This document shows positions 1 to 5,583 of a stretch of 5,583 bases of DNA, piece after piece. A program made the translations under genes and the position numbers. The notes under the pieces are model-generated. The model had not been told where the DNA came from. It saw only the letters and a list, made by a program, of their open reading frames with translations, and made no database searches. This DNA comes from Minisyncoccota bacterium (GTDB taxonomy: Bacteria > Patescibacteriota > Minisyncoccia > JAHIHE01 > JAGLIN01), in NCBI GenBank assembly GCA_023270095.1, contig JAGLSJ010000040.1, positions 1 to 5,583 on the forward strand, written 5' to 3'. The first letter of the stretch is position 1; the number at the start of each line of letters is the position of its first letter.

Positions 1-1328
1 TCAATTTGACGAATTCTTTCCCTAGTCACGCCAAATTCTTGTCCAATTTCTTCAAGAGTGTGTGTTACGCCATCTTCAAGTCCAAAGCGTAATTTCAAAA
101 TCTTTTGTTCTCTTGGTGAAAGCTCGACTAGGATTTCTTTAACATATTCTTTAAGCAATTGTCTTCCAGCAGATTGTGATGGAAGCACTGCATCTGTATC
201 TTCAATGAAATCACGCAATGTACTTTCGTCGTCATCTTCACCAACTGATGTTTCAAGTGAAACAGTATCTTGAGAAATTTTCATAATGTGTCGAACTTTT
301 TCAACTTCAATTTCCATTTCAGAAGCAATCTCTTCGGGCATAGGTTCGCGACCTAAATCTTGAACAAGGCGTCTGGTAATTTGGGAAAATTTGTTAATAG
401 TCTCGACCATATGAACAGGAATTCTGATTGTTCGAGATTGATCGGCGATGGCTCTTGTAATTGCCTGTCGAATCCACCAGGTTGCATATGTAGAAAACTT
501 ATATCCTTTTCGATAATCAAATTTTTCAACTGCTCGAAAAAGTCCAATATTCCCCTCTTGAATCAAATCTAACAAGGTCAAATTTGCGCTTCTGCCAACA
601 TATTTTTTCGCTATACTAACAACCAGACGAAGATTAGCTTCTGCTAGGTTTTGTTTTGCCGCTACTTCCCCTTTTTCTTTCCTTTTTGACAAAGAAACCT
701 CCTCCTCTCCTGTCAAAAGAGGAACTCTTCCAATCTCCCGAAGATACATTTGCACGGAATCACTGGAAATATTATCAAGAGACAAATTTTTCATTTCTTT
801 TTCAACTTCTTTTTTACTTTTTTTACTTTCATCTTCATTTGTCCCAGAAAGATCAATTATGTCAACCGCGTTTTCAATCTTTATGTTTTTTTGTTCAAGT
901 TCGTCATAAAGTGACTCGAGGCGTTCAATATCATTTTCAATGTCAGGAATAATATGAATAATCTCTTCTTCTGTGACAAATCCTCTTGACTTTCCTCTTT
1001 TGATTAAGTCAATAATTTGACTGTCTAGGTCAACCTCTTTTTTTGTAGAAGGTTTTGAAACTATTTTTGTCTTAGATTTTTTTATCGTTTTTTTCCTTGC
1101 TGGTAATTTTTTCTTCACAACTTTTTTACTTTTCGCTACTACACCGATTTTATTTTTCGCAACTTTCTTGCCTTTTGTCGCTGTAATAGCCTTTTTCTTC
1201 ACGACCTTTTTTTTCTTTATTACTGAAGCAGGTTTTTTCTTCACGGGACTAGTTTTTTTTATAACTTTCTTTTTTACGACAGCCTTTTTTTTCTTAACGA
1301 TTTTTTTAGTTGTTTTTTTTGTTTTCAT
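1..1328 (-). CDS. rpoD: Primary (housekeeping) sigma-70 factor RpoD/SigA, 3' end cut off by the window
   Basis: Directs RNA polymerase core to housekeeping promoters. The frame is open from the ATG at 1328 to base 1 (442 codons plus 2 bases); the C-terminal part, probably a few tens of residues, lies outside. An in-frame TAA at 1343-1341 precedes the ATG and no other start lies between. Residues 1-97 form a lysine-rich tail with no Asp or Glu. About 102-156 resembles region 1.1 (GKSRGFVTEEEI). Region 1.2 is about 190-217 (DSVQMYLREIGRVPLLTGEE), region 2 about 228-307 with LLDLIQEGNIGLFRAVEKFD and the -10-reading segment YATWWIRQAITRAIADQSRT, region 3 about 308-385, and region 4 from about 392 with the -35-reading helix-turn-helix TLEEIGQEFGVTRERIRQI. 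Region 1.1 plus intact 2.4 and 4.2 mark a group 1 sigma, not an alternative one. It lies 42 bases after dnaG, as in the classical dnaG-rpoD pair. No Shine-Dalgarno sequence precedes it. The family call is very secure; the role of the tail is unknown. Confidence 0.97.
   Translation of the reverse strand, partial: MKTKKTTKKIVKKKKAVVKKKVIKKTSPVKKKPASVIKKKKVVKKKAITATKGKKVAKNKIGVVAKSKKVVKKKLPARKKTIKKSKTKIVSKPSTKKEVDLDSQIIDLIKRGKSRGFVTEEEIIHIIPDIENDIERLESLYDELEQKNIKIENAVDIIDLSGTNEDESKKSKKEVEKEMKNLSLDNISSDSVQMYLREIGRVPLLTGEEEVSLSKRKEKGEVAAKQNLAEANLRLVVSIAKKYVGRSANLTLLDLIQEGNIGLFRAVEKFDYRKGYKFSTYATWWIRQAITRAIADQSRTIRIPVHMVETINKFSQITRRLVQDLGREPMPEEIASEMEIEVEKVRHIMKISQDTVSLETSVGEDDDESTLRDFIEDTDAVLPSQSAGRQLLKEYVKEILVELSPREQKILKLRFGLEDGVTHTLEEIGQEFGVTRERIRQI
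1038..1328 (-). other. Lysine-rich low-complexity head of RpoD, encoded by A-tracts
   Basis: Codons 1-97 of rpoD encode a histone H1-like tail built from loose repeats such as KKVVKKK, VKKKKAVVKKK and VIKK. By count, 41 of the first 90 residues are Lys and one is Arg; the first acidic residue is Glu98. On the coding strand the DNA contains four runs of eight A (plus-strand T runs at 1207-1214, 1253-1260, 1285-1292 and 1313-1320) and runs of seven at 1301-1307 and nearby. The frame stays open through all of them and joins a normal sigma region 1.1, so this is real coding sequence. Primary sigma factors of Actinobacteria also carry basic N-terminal extensions (known). A DNA-binding or nucleoid-contacting role here is inference. 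Confidence 0.85.
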
Positions 1329-1370
1329 GTTTATGATTGTTTAAATATTTTATAAAGTTTTTATTATTTG

Positions 1371-3206
1371 TTATTCAATGTCTAAGCTGTTTAATTTTTT
1401 GTAAAGTTTATCAAATTTTTCGATATTTTCTTGAGTGGCTTCACTTTTCATTTTTATCTCAAGCTCTTTCACTTCTTTTTTTAAAAGTATTTTTTTCAAA
1501 TTTATAACGCAAGTCTTTGCTTCTTTATGTATATCACCGATTTCATCTATTTTTTCTTCAACTGAAAGAGCAGCGACATCCCAAACATGAGACAATGATT
1601 CATCTTGATTTTCGATATTTGTCTGAGTTGAAATTTTGTCTTTGAGTTCAAGAAGAATGCTATCATTCAGTTTTCCTTCTTTTGAGTATAAATTTTTAAT
1701 TAAATTATATATATTATTTATTTTTTCATTTGATAAATATTTTTCTAAATCTAAAAACAAGTCTTGAAAAAATTGAGGATATAAGATTATAAAACCCAGT
1801 ATTCTTTGTTGAAGCTGATTTTCTCGTGAAGTTGCTTTTGTTCTTTCTGAGTTGTTTATATCAACTTTATTGGTAAATCCAGACTTCTCTCTTTTAATTT
1901 TGTTTTCATATTCAAAAATAACTTTCTCATCAAGATCTAATTTGTCTGACAGCATATTGCGATAATAGCCTCTGTCTATATCATTTGAAATATTTACAAT
2001 GATTTTCAATAATTCTTCGGCAATCTTTTTCTTACCATCAATATTGTTGCTATCATATTTTGAAAATATACTATCGAAATAAAACTCCATGATCAGTTTT
2101 GGATTTTGCACAGTTTTTTCCCATAATTCTGGATTTTTTTTGACACAATCGGCTGGATCTTTACCTTCGGGAATTGTAATTACGTTGACGCTCATATCTT
2201 CCGCTAAAGCCATCTCAATGCCTCTGCTAGCAGCCTTTATTCCAGCAGAGTCCATATCAAAAGAAAATGCAATGTTTTTTGTATATCTTTTTATTATTTT
2301 TATCTGTTCTTGAGTTAATGCTGTTCCAGATGTCGCCACCACATTTTCCACTTTTGCTTGAAATGAGGCAATCACATCCATATTTCCCTCAACCATAATG
2401 CATAAATCTTTTTGTCTGATTTGAGTCTTTGCCTTATCGAGTCCATATAAGACTCTACTTTTGTTATAAATCAAAGTTTCTGGAGTGTTGATGTATTTTG
2501 CCTGAGATTCATCCGCGCCAGGCATTACGCGCGAGCTAAAACCAATCGTTTGTCCTCCTATATTATTTATTGGAAACATTATTCTGTTTCGAAATCTGTC
2601 ATAATATCCTCCACGATCTTTTTTGACTGTCATTCCAGTTGCCGCAATGTCAATTTCGCTATAACCTTTGTTTTTTAAAAAATTACTAAGCAAATCCCAA
2701 GAATCTGGAGCATAGCCGAGTTGAAATTTTTCAATTATATCTTTTGTCAGTCCCCTGTCTTGCAAATATTCCAAAGCTAATTTTCCGTTCTTAATATTTA
2801 AACATTCTTGAAAAAATTTTCTGGAAATTTCAATAATCTCAAACACATTTTTCTTTTTGCTATCATTGATAGGATTGTGACTTTTAATTTGCACTCCAGC
2901 TCTCTCGGCAAGTAACTTCAATGCATCATAAAACTCAATTCCTTCAATTTTCATAATAAAAGTAAAAATATCTCCTCCTTCATTACAACCAAAACAATGC
3001 CAAGCTTGCCTTTCGGGGCTAATCATAAACGATGGTGTTTTTTCATTATGAAAAGGACATTTGGCCTTGAAGTTTCTTCCTGCTCGTTGCATTTGCATAT
3101 AGCCCGAGAGAACTTCCTCAACACTTAATTTTGACTTTATTTCATCAGTCTGAGAATCCAACATAAAATTAGAGATAAGCCAATTATCTTGATATAAGAT
3201 TAGCAT
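1371..3206 (-). CDS. dnaG: DNA primase DnaG
   Basis: Makes the RNA primers for leading-strand start and Okazaki fragments, working with the DnaB helicase at the fork. The longest frame is 611 residues, close to the family's usual size. The N-terminal CHC2 zinc-binding domain has C50-PF-H53 and C71-FG-C74. The catalytic core carries DRFRNRIMFPI (about 203-213) and YINTPETLIYNKSRVLYGLD (about 238-257). The TOPRIM domain has Glu273 in VEGNMDVI, Asp317 and Asp319 in SFDMDSAG, and Asp350 in GKDPAD. The C-terminal part from about 461 is helical and charged and fits the helicase-binding domain. Start choice: ATG 3206 directly follows an in-frame TAA, but residues 1-14 (MLILYQDNWLISNF) match nothing expected. 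Met15 (ATG at 3164) begins MLDSQTDEIKSKL, which looks like a normal primase start, so I favour 3164; the outer coordinate is kept because neither start has a Shine-Dalgarno sequence. It sits 57 bases after yvcK and 42 before rpoD, probably cotranscribed. EGNMDVI replaces the common EGYMDV; the catalytic acidic residues are kept. Confidence 0.97.
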   Translation of the reverse strand: MLILYQDNWLISNFMLDSQTDEIKSKLSVEEVLSGYMQMQRAGRNFKAKCPFHNEKTPSFMISPERQAWHCFGCNEGGDIFTFIMKIEGIEFYDALKLLAERAGVQIKSHNPINDSKKKNVFEIIEISRKFFQECLNIKNGKLALEYLQDRGLTKDIIEKFQLGYAPDSWDLLSNFLKNKGYSEIDIAATGMTVKKDRGGYYDRFRNRIMFPINNIGGQTIGFSSRVMPGADESQAKYINTPETLIYNKSRVLYGLDKAKTQIRQKDLCIMVEGNMDVIASFQAKVENVVATSGTALTQEQIKIIKRYTKNIAFSFDMDSAGIKAASRGIEMALAEDMSVNVITIPEGKDPADCVKKNPELWEKTVQNPKLIMEFYFDSIFSKYDSNNIDGKKKIAEELLKIIVNISNDIDRGYYRNMLSDKLDLDEKVIFEYENKIKREKSGFTNKVDINNSERTKATSRENQLQQRILGFIILYPQFFQDLFLDLEKYLSNEKINNIYNLIKNLYSKEGKLNDSILLELKDKISTQTNIENQDESLSHVWDVAALSVEEKIDEIGDIHKEAKTCVINLKKILLKKEVKELEIKMKSEATQENIEKFDKLYKKLNSLDIE

Positions 3207-3263
3207 TTAAAACAATTCAGGTCAAATTGATATTTATTGAAAAATAAAATCATTTGATAAATA

Positions 3264-4226
3264 CTACATCAAAGACATAATCAGCTCAACTATTTTTTTT
3301 GAATCATAAACTATTGCGCCACTATCTTCCAAGACATCTTTGCCAATAAACTTTTTTTCATTCATTTCAATGTCAGATTTTACAATTTCCAAAACAGTCG
3401 GTTGCTGTTTTTTATATTCTTTAATTATTTTTGTAGAAGGAGTTTTAGTATTATAAATCACAAAGTCCAAAGTTGTTCCAATATATTTTTCAACCTCATT
3501 AGAAAAATCTGAAATGGAAAAATTATTTGTTTCGCCAAGTTTTGTCATTGTATTGCAAACATAAATTTTCTTTGCTTTTGATTTTTGAAAAGCTTGTGAA
3601 ATCTCCTTTGATAAAAAACAAGGTATAATTGAAGAATATAGATCTCCGGGACCAATAATGATTAAATCGGCATTAGTAATCGCGTCTAAAGAAGGTTTGT
3701 AGCTTTCTACTTTTGGATTCAGATAAACTTTTTTAATTTTTAAATTTGGATTATGAGTTTTTGGAACATCAATTTCATCTTCACCTTTTACAATTTCTCC
3801 GTTTTCCAATTCTGCACAAATTTGAGTCTGCTCAACAGTAGCTGGTAATGCATTTCCTTTTACTTCCATAAATTCATGCACAAATTCTAGCACTTTTCCG
3901 TAATCACCAAGATTTTTTTCAAGCCCTGTCATAAAAACATTCGCAAAATTATGACCTTTATGCCCGCCATCAAAAACTTCCCTGCCAAATCGGAAATTCC
4001 ACAATTCTTTCTTCCATTGTGGAGCATTAGACAAAGCTAAAATATGTCGACGAATGTCTCCTGGAGGTAAAACTCCAAAGTCTTCGCGAAGCTGACCAGT
4101 TGATCCTCCATTATCAACCATTGAGGTTATGGAAGTAATTTTGACAGGATAATTAACTAGTGAACTTAAAATTGCTTTTGGCATCGCACTACCACCTCCA
4201 AAACAAACAACATTTTTTTCTTTCAT
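3264..4226 (-). CDS. yvcK: YvcK/GlmR-family UDP-sugar-binding regulator (CofD-like fold)
   Basis: A 320-residue member of the YvcK (gluconeogenesis factor, GlmR) family, related in fold to CofD 2-phospho-L-lactate transferase. Motifs in order: nucleotide-binding VVCFGGGSAMPKAIL (6-20), MVDNGGSTGQLREDFGVLPP (36-55) followed by GDIR, GHNFAN (91-96), LPATVEQTQICAELENG (127-143), ADLIIIGPGDLYSSIIPCFL (186-205) and YVCNTMTKLGETNNFSISD (222-240). These follow the YvcK pattern closely, with DNGGSTG in place of the usual DDGGSSG. In Bacillus and Listeria relatives the protein binds UDP-GlcNAc and affects wall precursor supply and growth on gluconeogenic carbon (established for the family). CofD proper is less likely: it belongs to F420 synthesis, and no F420 gene is nearby. 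Placement 33 bases after murG and near murA, both UDP-GlcNAc users, supports a wall-related role. No transmembrane segment or signal peptide is seen; it should be cytoplasmic. The ATG at 4226 puts the glycine-rich loop at the very N terminus, as expected. Confidence 0.92.
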   Translation of the reverse strand: MKEKNVVCFGGGSAMPKAILSSLVNYPVKITSITSMVDNGGSTGQLREDFGVLPPGDIRRHILALSNAPQWKKELWNFRFGREVFDGGHKGHNFANVFMTGLEKNLGDYGKVLEFVHEFMEVKGNALPATVEQTQICAELENGEIVKGEDEIDVPKTHNPNLKIKKVYLNPKVESYKPSLDAITNADLIIIGPGDLYSSIIPCFLSKEISQAFQKSKAKKIYVCNTMTKLGETNNFSISDFSNEVEKYIGTTLDFVIYNTKTPSTKIIKEYKKQQPTVLEIVKSDIEMNEKKFIGKDVLEDSGAIVYDSKKIVELIMSLM

Positions 4227-4259
4227 AATAATATGAATTATTAATTTTTTAAATTATGA

Positions 4260-5399
4260 TTATTCTTCCTTATCAGAATTTAAATCGTCAAAATCGAAAA
4301 TTTCTTCAATGATATTATAGACAGGTTTTTGTCCTATGAAATTATTATATTCATGCATTTTCTCTATCATATTTTCTCTAAGATTATTTTCTTCAAATAA
4401 CTCAAATAACTTTTTTGTGAAAATTTCTTCTTTAAAGCCTTCTTCTTTGATATTAATTGTCATTTTTCTGTCTTGAAAAAATTTTGCATTTTCGGCTTGA
4501 TGATTATTAGCAGAACTTGGCAATGGAATAATAATACTTGGTTTCTCTAGAGCAATAATTTCGAAAAGACTATTTGCTCCTGCTCTAGAAATTATGACAT
4601 CGCATAAAGAAAAAGCATCTTTGATTTCATTCGACAAAAATGGATAAATTCTATAGCGAGAATCATTTTTTAATTTCATTTTCTCTATCTCAATTTTTAA
4701 CTCCTCATAATTTCTTTTTCCGCATAAATGAATTATTTGAAATTTTTCCAATATCTTTGGTAGTGATTTTACAATTACACTGTTTATTTTTTTAGCTCCT
4801 TGAGATCCGCCAAAAACTAAAATTGTGGGAATATTTTCATTTAAATCAAAAAATTTTCTCGCTCCAGTTTTATCTCCTTGTAAAATTTCTTCTCTAATTG
4901 GATTACCAGTAAGAATTACTTTTTTTTCTGAAAAATACTTTTTTGAAAAATAAAAAGATACTAATATTTTTTTGGAAAATTTTGCAATTATTCTGTTTGC
5001 TAGACCAGGTACCGTATCTGATTCATGAGTTACGATTGGAATTTTCAAAAGCCATGCCGCAACAACTGGTGGAACGCTAGCAAATCCTCCTTTACTGAAA
5101 ACTACAGTTGGTTTAAATTTATGAATAAAGTATAAAGACTGAATTGTGCCAATAATAATTTTGAAAATATCTGTAAAATTTTCAAATGAAAAATACCGGC
5201 GAAGTTTTCCAGCTTGAATTATTTTGATTTTTATTCCAACATCTGAAATACTATTATTGAAATCGCTTTTTGGGCCAATGAACATATATTCTGATTTTTT
5301 CAGATTCTTTTCTGCTTCCATCTTTCTTATTTCTGAAACTACTATTAGAAGAGGGATAATATGACCACCTGTTCCTCCTCCTGTAAGCAATATTTTCAT
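4260..5399 (-). CDS. murG: MurG, lipid I to lipid II GlcNAc transferase
   Basis: Transfers GlcNAc from UDP-GlcNAc to lipid I to give lipid II, at the inner face of the cytoplasmic membrane, the last intracellular step of peptidoglycan precursor synthesis. Length 379 residues, slightly longer than the roughly 355 of E. coli. It has the two-domain GT-B layout. The N-terminal half holds LLTGGGTGGHIIP (4-16, including conserved His13), FSKGGFASVPP (101-111) and THESDTVPGLANR (124-136). The C-terminal donor half holds LTGNPIR (163-169), VFGGSQGAKKIN (195-206), SRAGANSLFEI (271-281, Glu280 in the donor-binding position) and ANNHQAENAKFF (297-308). HESD replaces the more common HEQN, apparently a lineage form. 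A hydrophobic stretch with basic residues around 79-96 could contact the membrane. The C terminus is acidic (FDFDDLNSDKEE). It is the first gene of the presumed operon; the start is fixed by the canonical MKILLTGGGTGG. No Shine-Dalgarno sequence precedes it. Confidence 0.96.
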   Translation of the reverse strand: MKILLTGGGTGGHIIPLLIVVSEIRKMEAEKNLKKSEYMFIGPKSDFNNSISDVGIKIKIIQAGKLRRYFSFENFTDIFKIIIGTIQSLYFIHKFKPTVVFSKGGFASVPPVVAAWLLKIPIVTHESDTVPGLANRIIAKFSKKILVSFYFSKKYFSEKKVILTGNPIREEILQGDKTGARKFFDLNENIPTILVFGGSQGAKKINSVIVKSLPKILEKFQIIHLCGKRNYEELKIEIEKMKLKNDSRYRIYPFLSNEIKDAFSLCDVIISRAGANSLFEIIALEKPSIIIPLPSSANNHQAENAKFFQDRKMTINIKEEGFKEEIFTKKLFELFEENNLRENMIEKMHEYNNFIGQKPVYNIIEEIFDFDDLNSDKEE

Positions 5400-5456
5400 A
5401 AAATATAAAATAATGAGTTAAAAAAATAAAGTATTGAAATTATGACATTATTGATT

Positions 5457-5485
5457 AATATACACCAATATTTTGTCCTTGCCAA
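5457..5485 (-). promoter_or_regulatory. Candidate sigma-70 promoter for the murG-yvcK-dnaG-rpoD operon
   Basis: On the minus strand, TTGGCA (5485-5480) is followed after 17 bases by TATATT (5462-5457). Each hexamer matches 5 of 6 positions of the consensus TTGACA and TATAAT, at ideal spacing. Transcription would begin near 5450, giving a leader of about 50 bases before murG. A weaker alternative, TTGAAG (5534-5529), 17 bases, TTTAAT (5511-5506), lies further upstream. AT-rich sequence produces chance matches, so this is inference. Confidence 0.4.
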
Positions 5486-5507
5486 TTACCTGAATATATT
5501 ATAACAT
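5473..5507 (+). promoter_or_regulatory. Candidate promoter region for murA
   Basis: Two overlapping -35-like boxes, TTGTCC (5473-5478) and TTGCCA (5479-5484), stand before an AT-rich run at 5495-5507. Possible pairings are TTGTCC, 16 bases, TATATT (5495-5500); TTGTCC, 18 bases, TATTAT (5497-5502); or TTGCCA, 17 bases, TAACAT (5502-5507). Any of them would give a leader of roughly 25-40 bases. I cannot choose between them from sequence alone. The TTGCCA box lies on the same bases as the -35 box of the opposing murG promoter candidate. Confidence 0.3.
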
Positions 5508-5539
5508 TAAATCATAATTAAGCTATAACTTCAAATTTA

Positions 5540-5583
5540 ATGCAAAAATTTATTATAAATGGTGGGAAATCTCTTAATGGTCA
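5540..5583 (+). CDS. murA: Start of murA, UDP-GlcNAc 1-carboxyvinyltransferase, cut off by the window
   Basis: The last 44 bases open with ATG and read MQKFIINGGKSLNG before the window ends. This matches the typical MurA N terminus, where a short strand is followed by a GGK-LNG or G-K-L-G turn, as in Bacillus MurAA. MurA moves enolpyruvate from PEP to UDP-GlcNAc, the first committed step of peptidoglycan synthesis. It is divergent from murG, the other GlcNAc-using enzyme of the same pathway, which supports the call. Only 14 residues are visible and the catalytic KNA region is outside, so a related EPSP-synthase-fold protein cannot be strictly excluded. No Shine-Dalgarno sequence lies upstream. 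Confidence 0.75.
   Translation, partial: MQKFIINGGKSLNG

Larger units (their letters stand above)
5400..5539. promoter_or_regulatory. Divergent intergenic control region between murG and murA
   Basis: This 140-base, very AT-rich spacer separates the outward-facing starts of murG and murA, so both genes must be controlled from it unless murA is also read from elsewhere. It contains promoter-like hexamers on both strands around 5457-5507. I see no strong inverted repeat that would suggest an operator or riboswitch, no ORF and no terminator hairpin. Confidence 0.7.

Noticed and set aside
58..273. Plus-strand open frame of 71 codons
   Set aside because: Lies wholly antisense to the conserved region 3-4 part of rpoD, has Ser-rich low-information sequence and no family resemblance.
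353..572. Short open frames on both strands (353-547 minus, 360-572 plus)
   Set aside because: Both overlap sigma region 2, whose amino-acid conservation fixes the true frame; these are shadows.
656..952. Plus-strand open frame of 98 codons rich in Phe and Leu
   Set aside because: It is the antisense of the Lys/Glu-rich stretch of rpoD, and the hydrophobic look follows from that composition.
1207..1320. Frameshift or pseudogene in the A-tract part of rpoD
   Set aside because: Reading base by base, the frame from ATG 1328 stays open through every tract and joins conserved sigma regions, so nothing is broken as given.
1349..1378. Possible internal promoter before rpoD on the minus strand: TTGAAT, 18 bases, TATAAA
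   Set aside because: Matches are 4 of 6 and 5 of 6 in a very AT-rich gap, and the leader would be only about 14 bases; chance cannot be excluded.
2089..2313. Plus-strand open frame of 74 codons with hydrophobic stretches
   Set aside because: Antisense to the DnaG TOPRIM domain, whose motifs show the minus strand is coding.
3207..3263. Small inverted repeat (ATCA-AA-TGAT) and T runs in the yvcK-dnaG gap
   Set aside because: Stem of only four weak pairs with no GC content; not a credible intrinsic terminator.
5449..5470. Inverted repeat TATTG...CAATA near the murG promoter candidate
   Set aside because: Only five base pairs with a 12-base spacer in AT-rich DNA; too weak to call an operator.

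Overview
The window looks like core chromosome from a small, strongly AT-rich bacterium. It has four complete or nearly complete genes on the minus strand and the first codons of a fifth gene on the plus strand. No tRNA, rRNA, mobile element, CRISPR array or phage gene was seen. Several features suggest a Patescibacteria (CPR) lineage: the local wording of MurG (HESDTVPGLANR, SKGGF), YvcK (CFGGGSAMPKAIL) and RpoD (KKYVGRSANLTLLDLIQEG), the very AT-rich short spacers, and the lysine-rich head on the sigma factor. This is recognition from memory, not a tree. The three stop codons visible (TAA, TAG, TAA) and the lack of in-frame TGA argue against the Gracilibacteria/Absconditabacteria code in which UGA is glycine.

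Layout in transcription order on the minus strand: murG (5399-4260, lipid II synthesis), 33-base gap, yvcK/glmR-like (4226-3264, UDP-sugar-binding regulator family), 57-base gap, dnaG (3206 or 3164 to 1371, primase), 42-base gap, rpoD (1328 to beyond base 1, primary sigma factor). The gaps hold no convincing terminator, so a single operon is the simplest reading. On the plus strand, murA begins at 5540 and runs off the right edge. The 140 bases between murG and murA are a divergent control region in which the best -35 candidates of the two directions overlap.

How the genes fit together: MurA and MurG both use UDP-GlcNAc, at the first cytoplasmic step and at the last membrane-associated step of peptidoglycan precursor synthesis. 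YvcK/GlmR proteins bind UDP-GlcNAc in studied Firmicutes. dnaG-rpoD is the core of the classical macromolecular synthesis operon, but the upstream partner here is the wall module and not rpsU. The arrangement could link wall precursor supply, replication priming and housekeeping transcription.

Nothing here is a clearly new system. The points most worth a second look are the roughly 97-residue, acid-free, lysine-rich head of RpoD with its A8 tracts, the overlapping divergent promoters, the absence of Shine-Dalgarno sequences before all five starts, and the wall/replication/transcription gene order.
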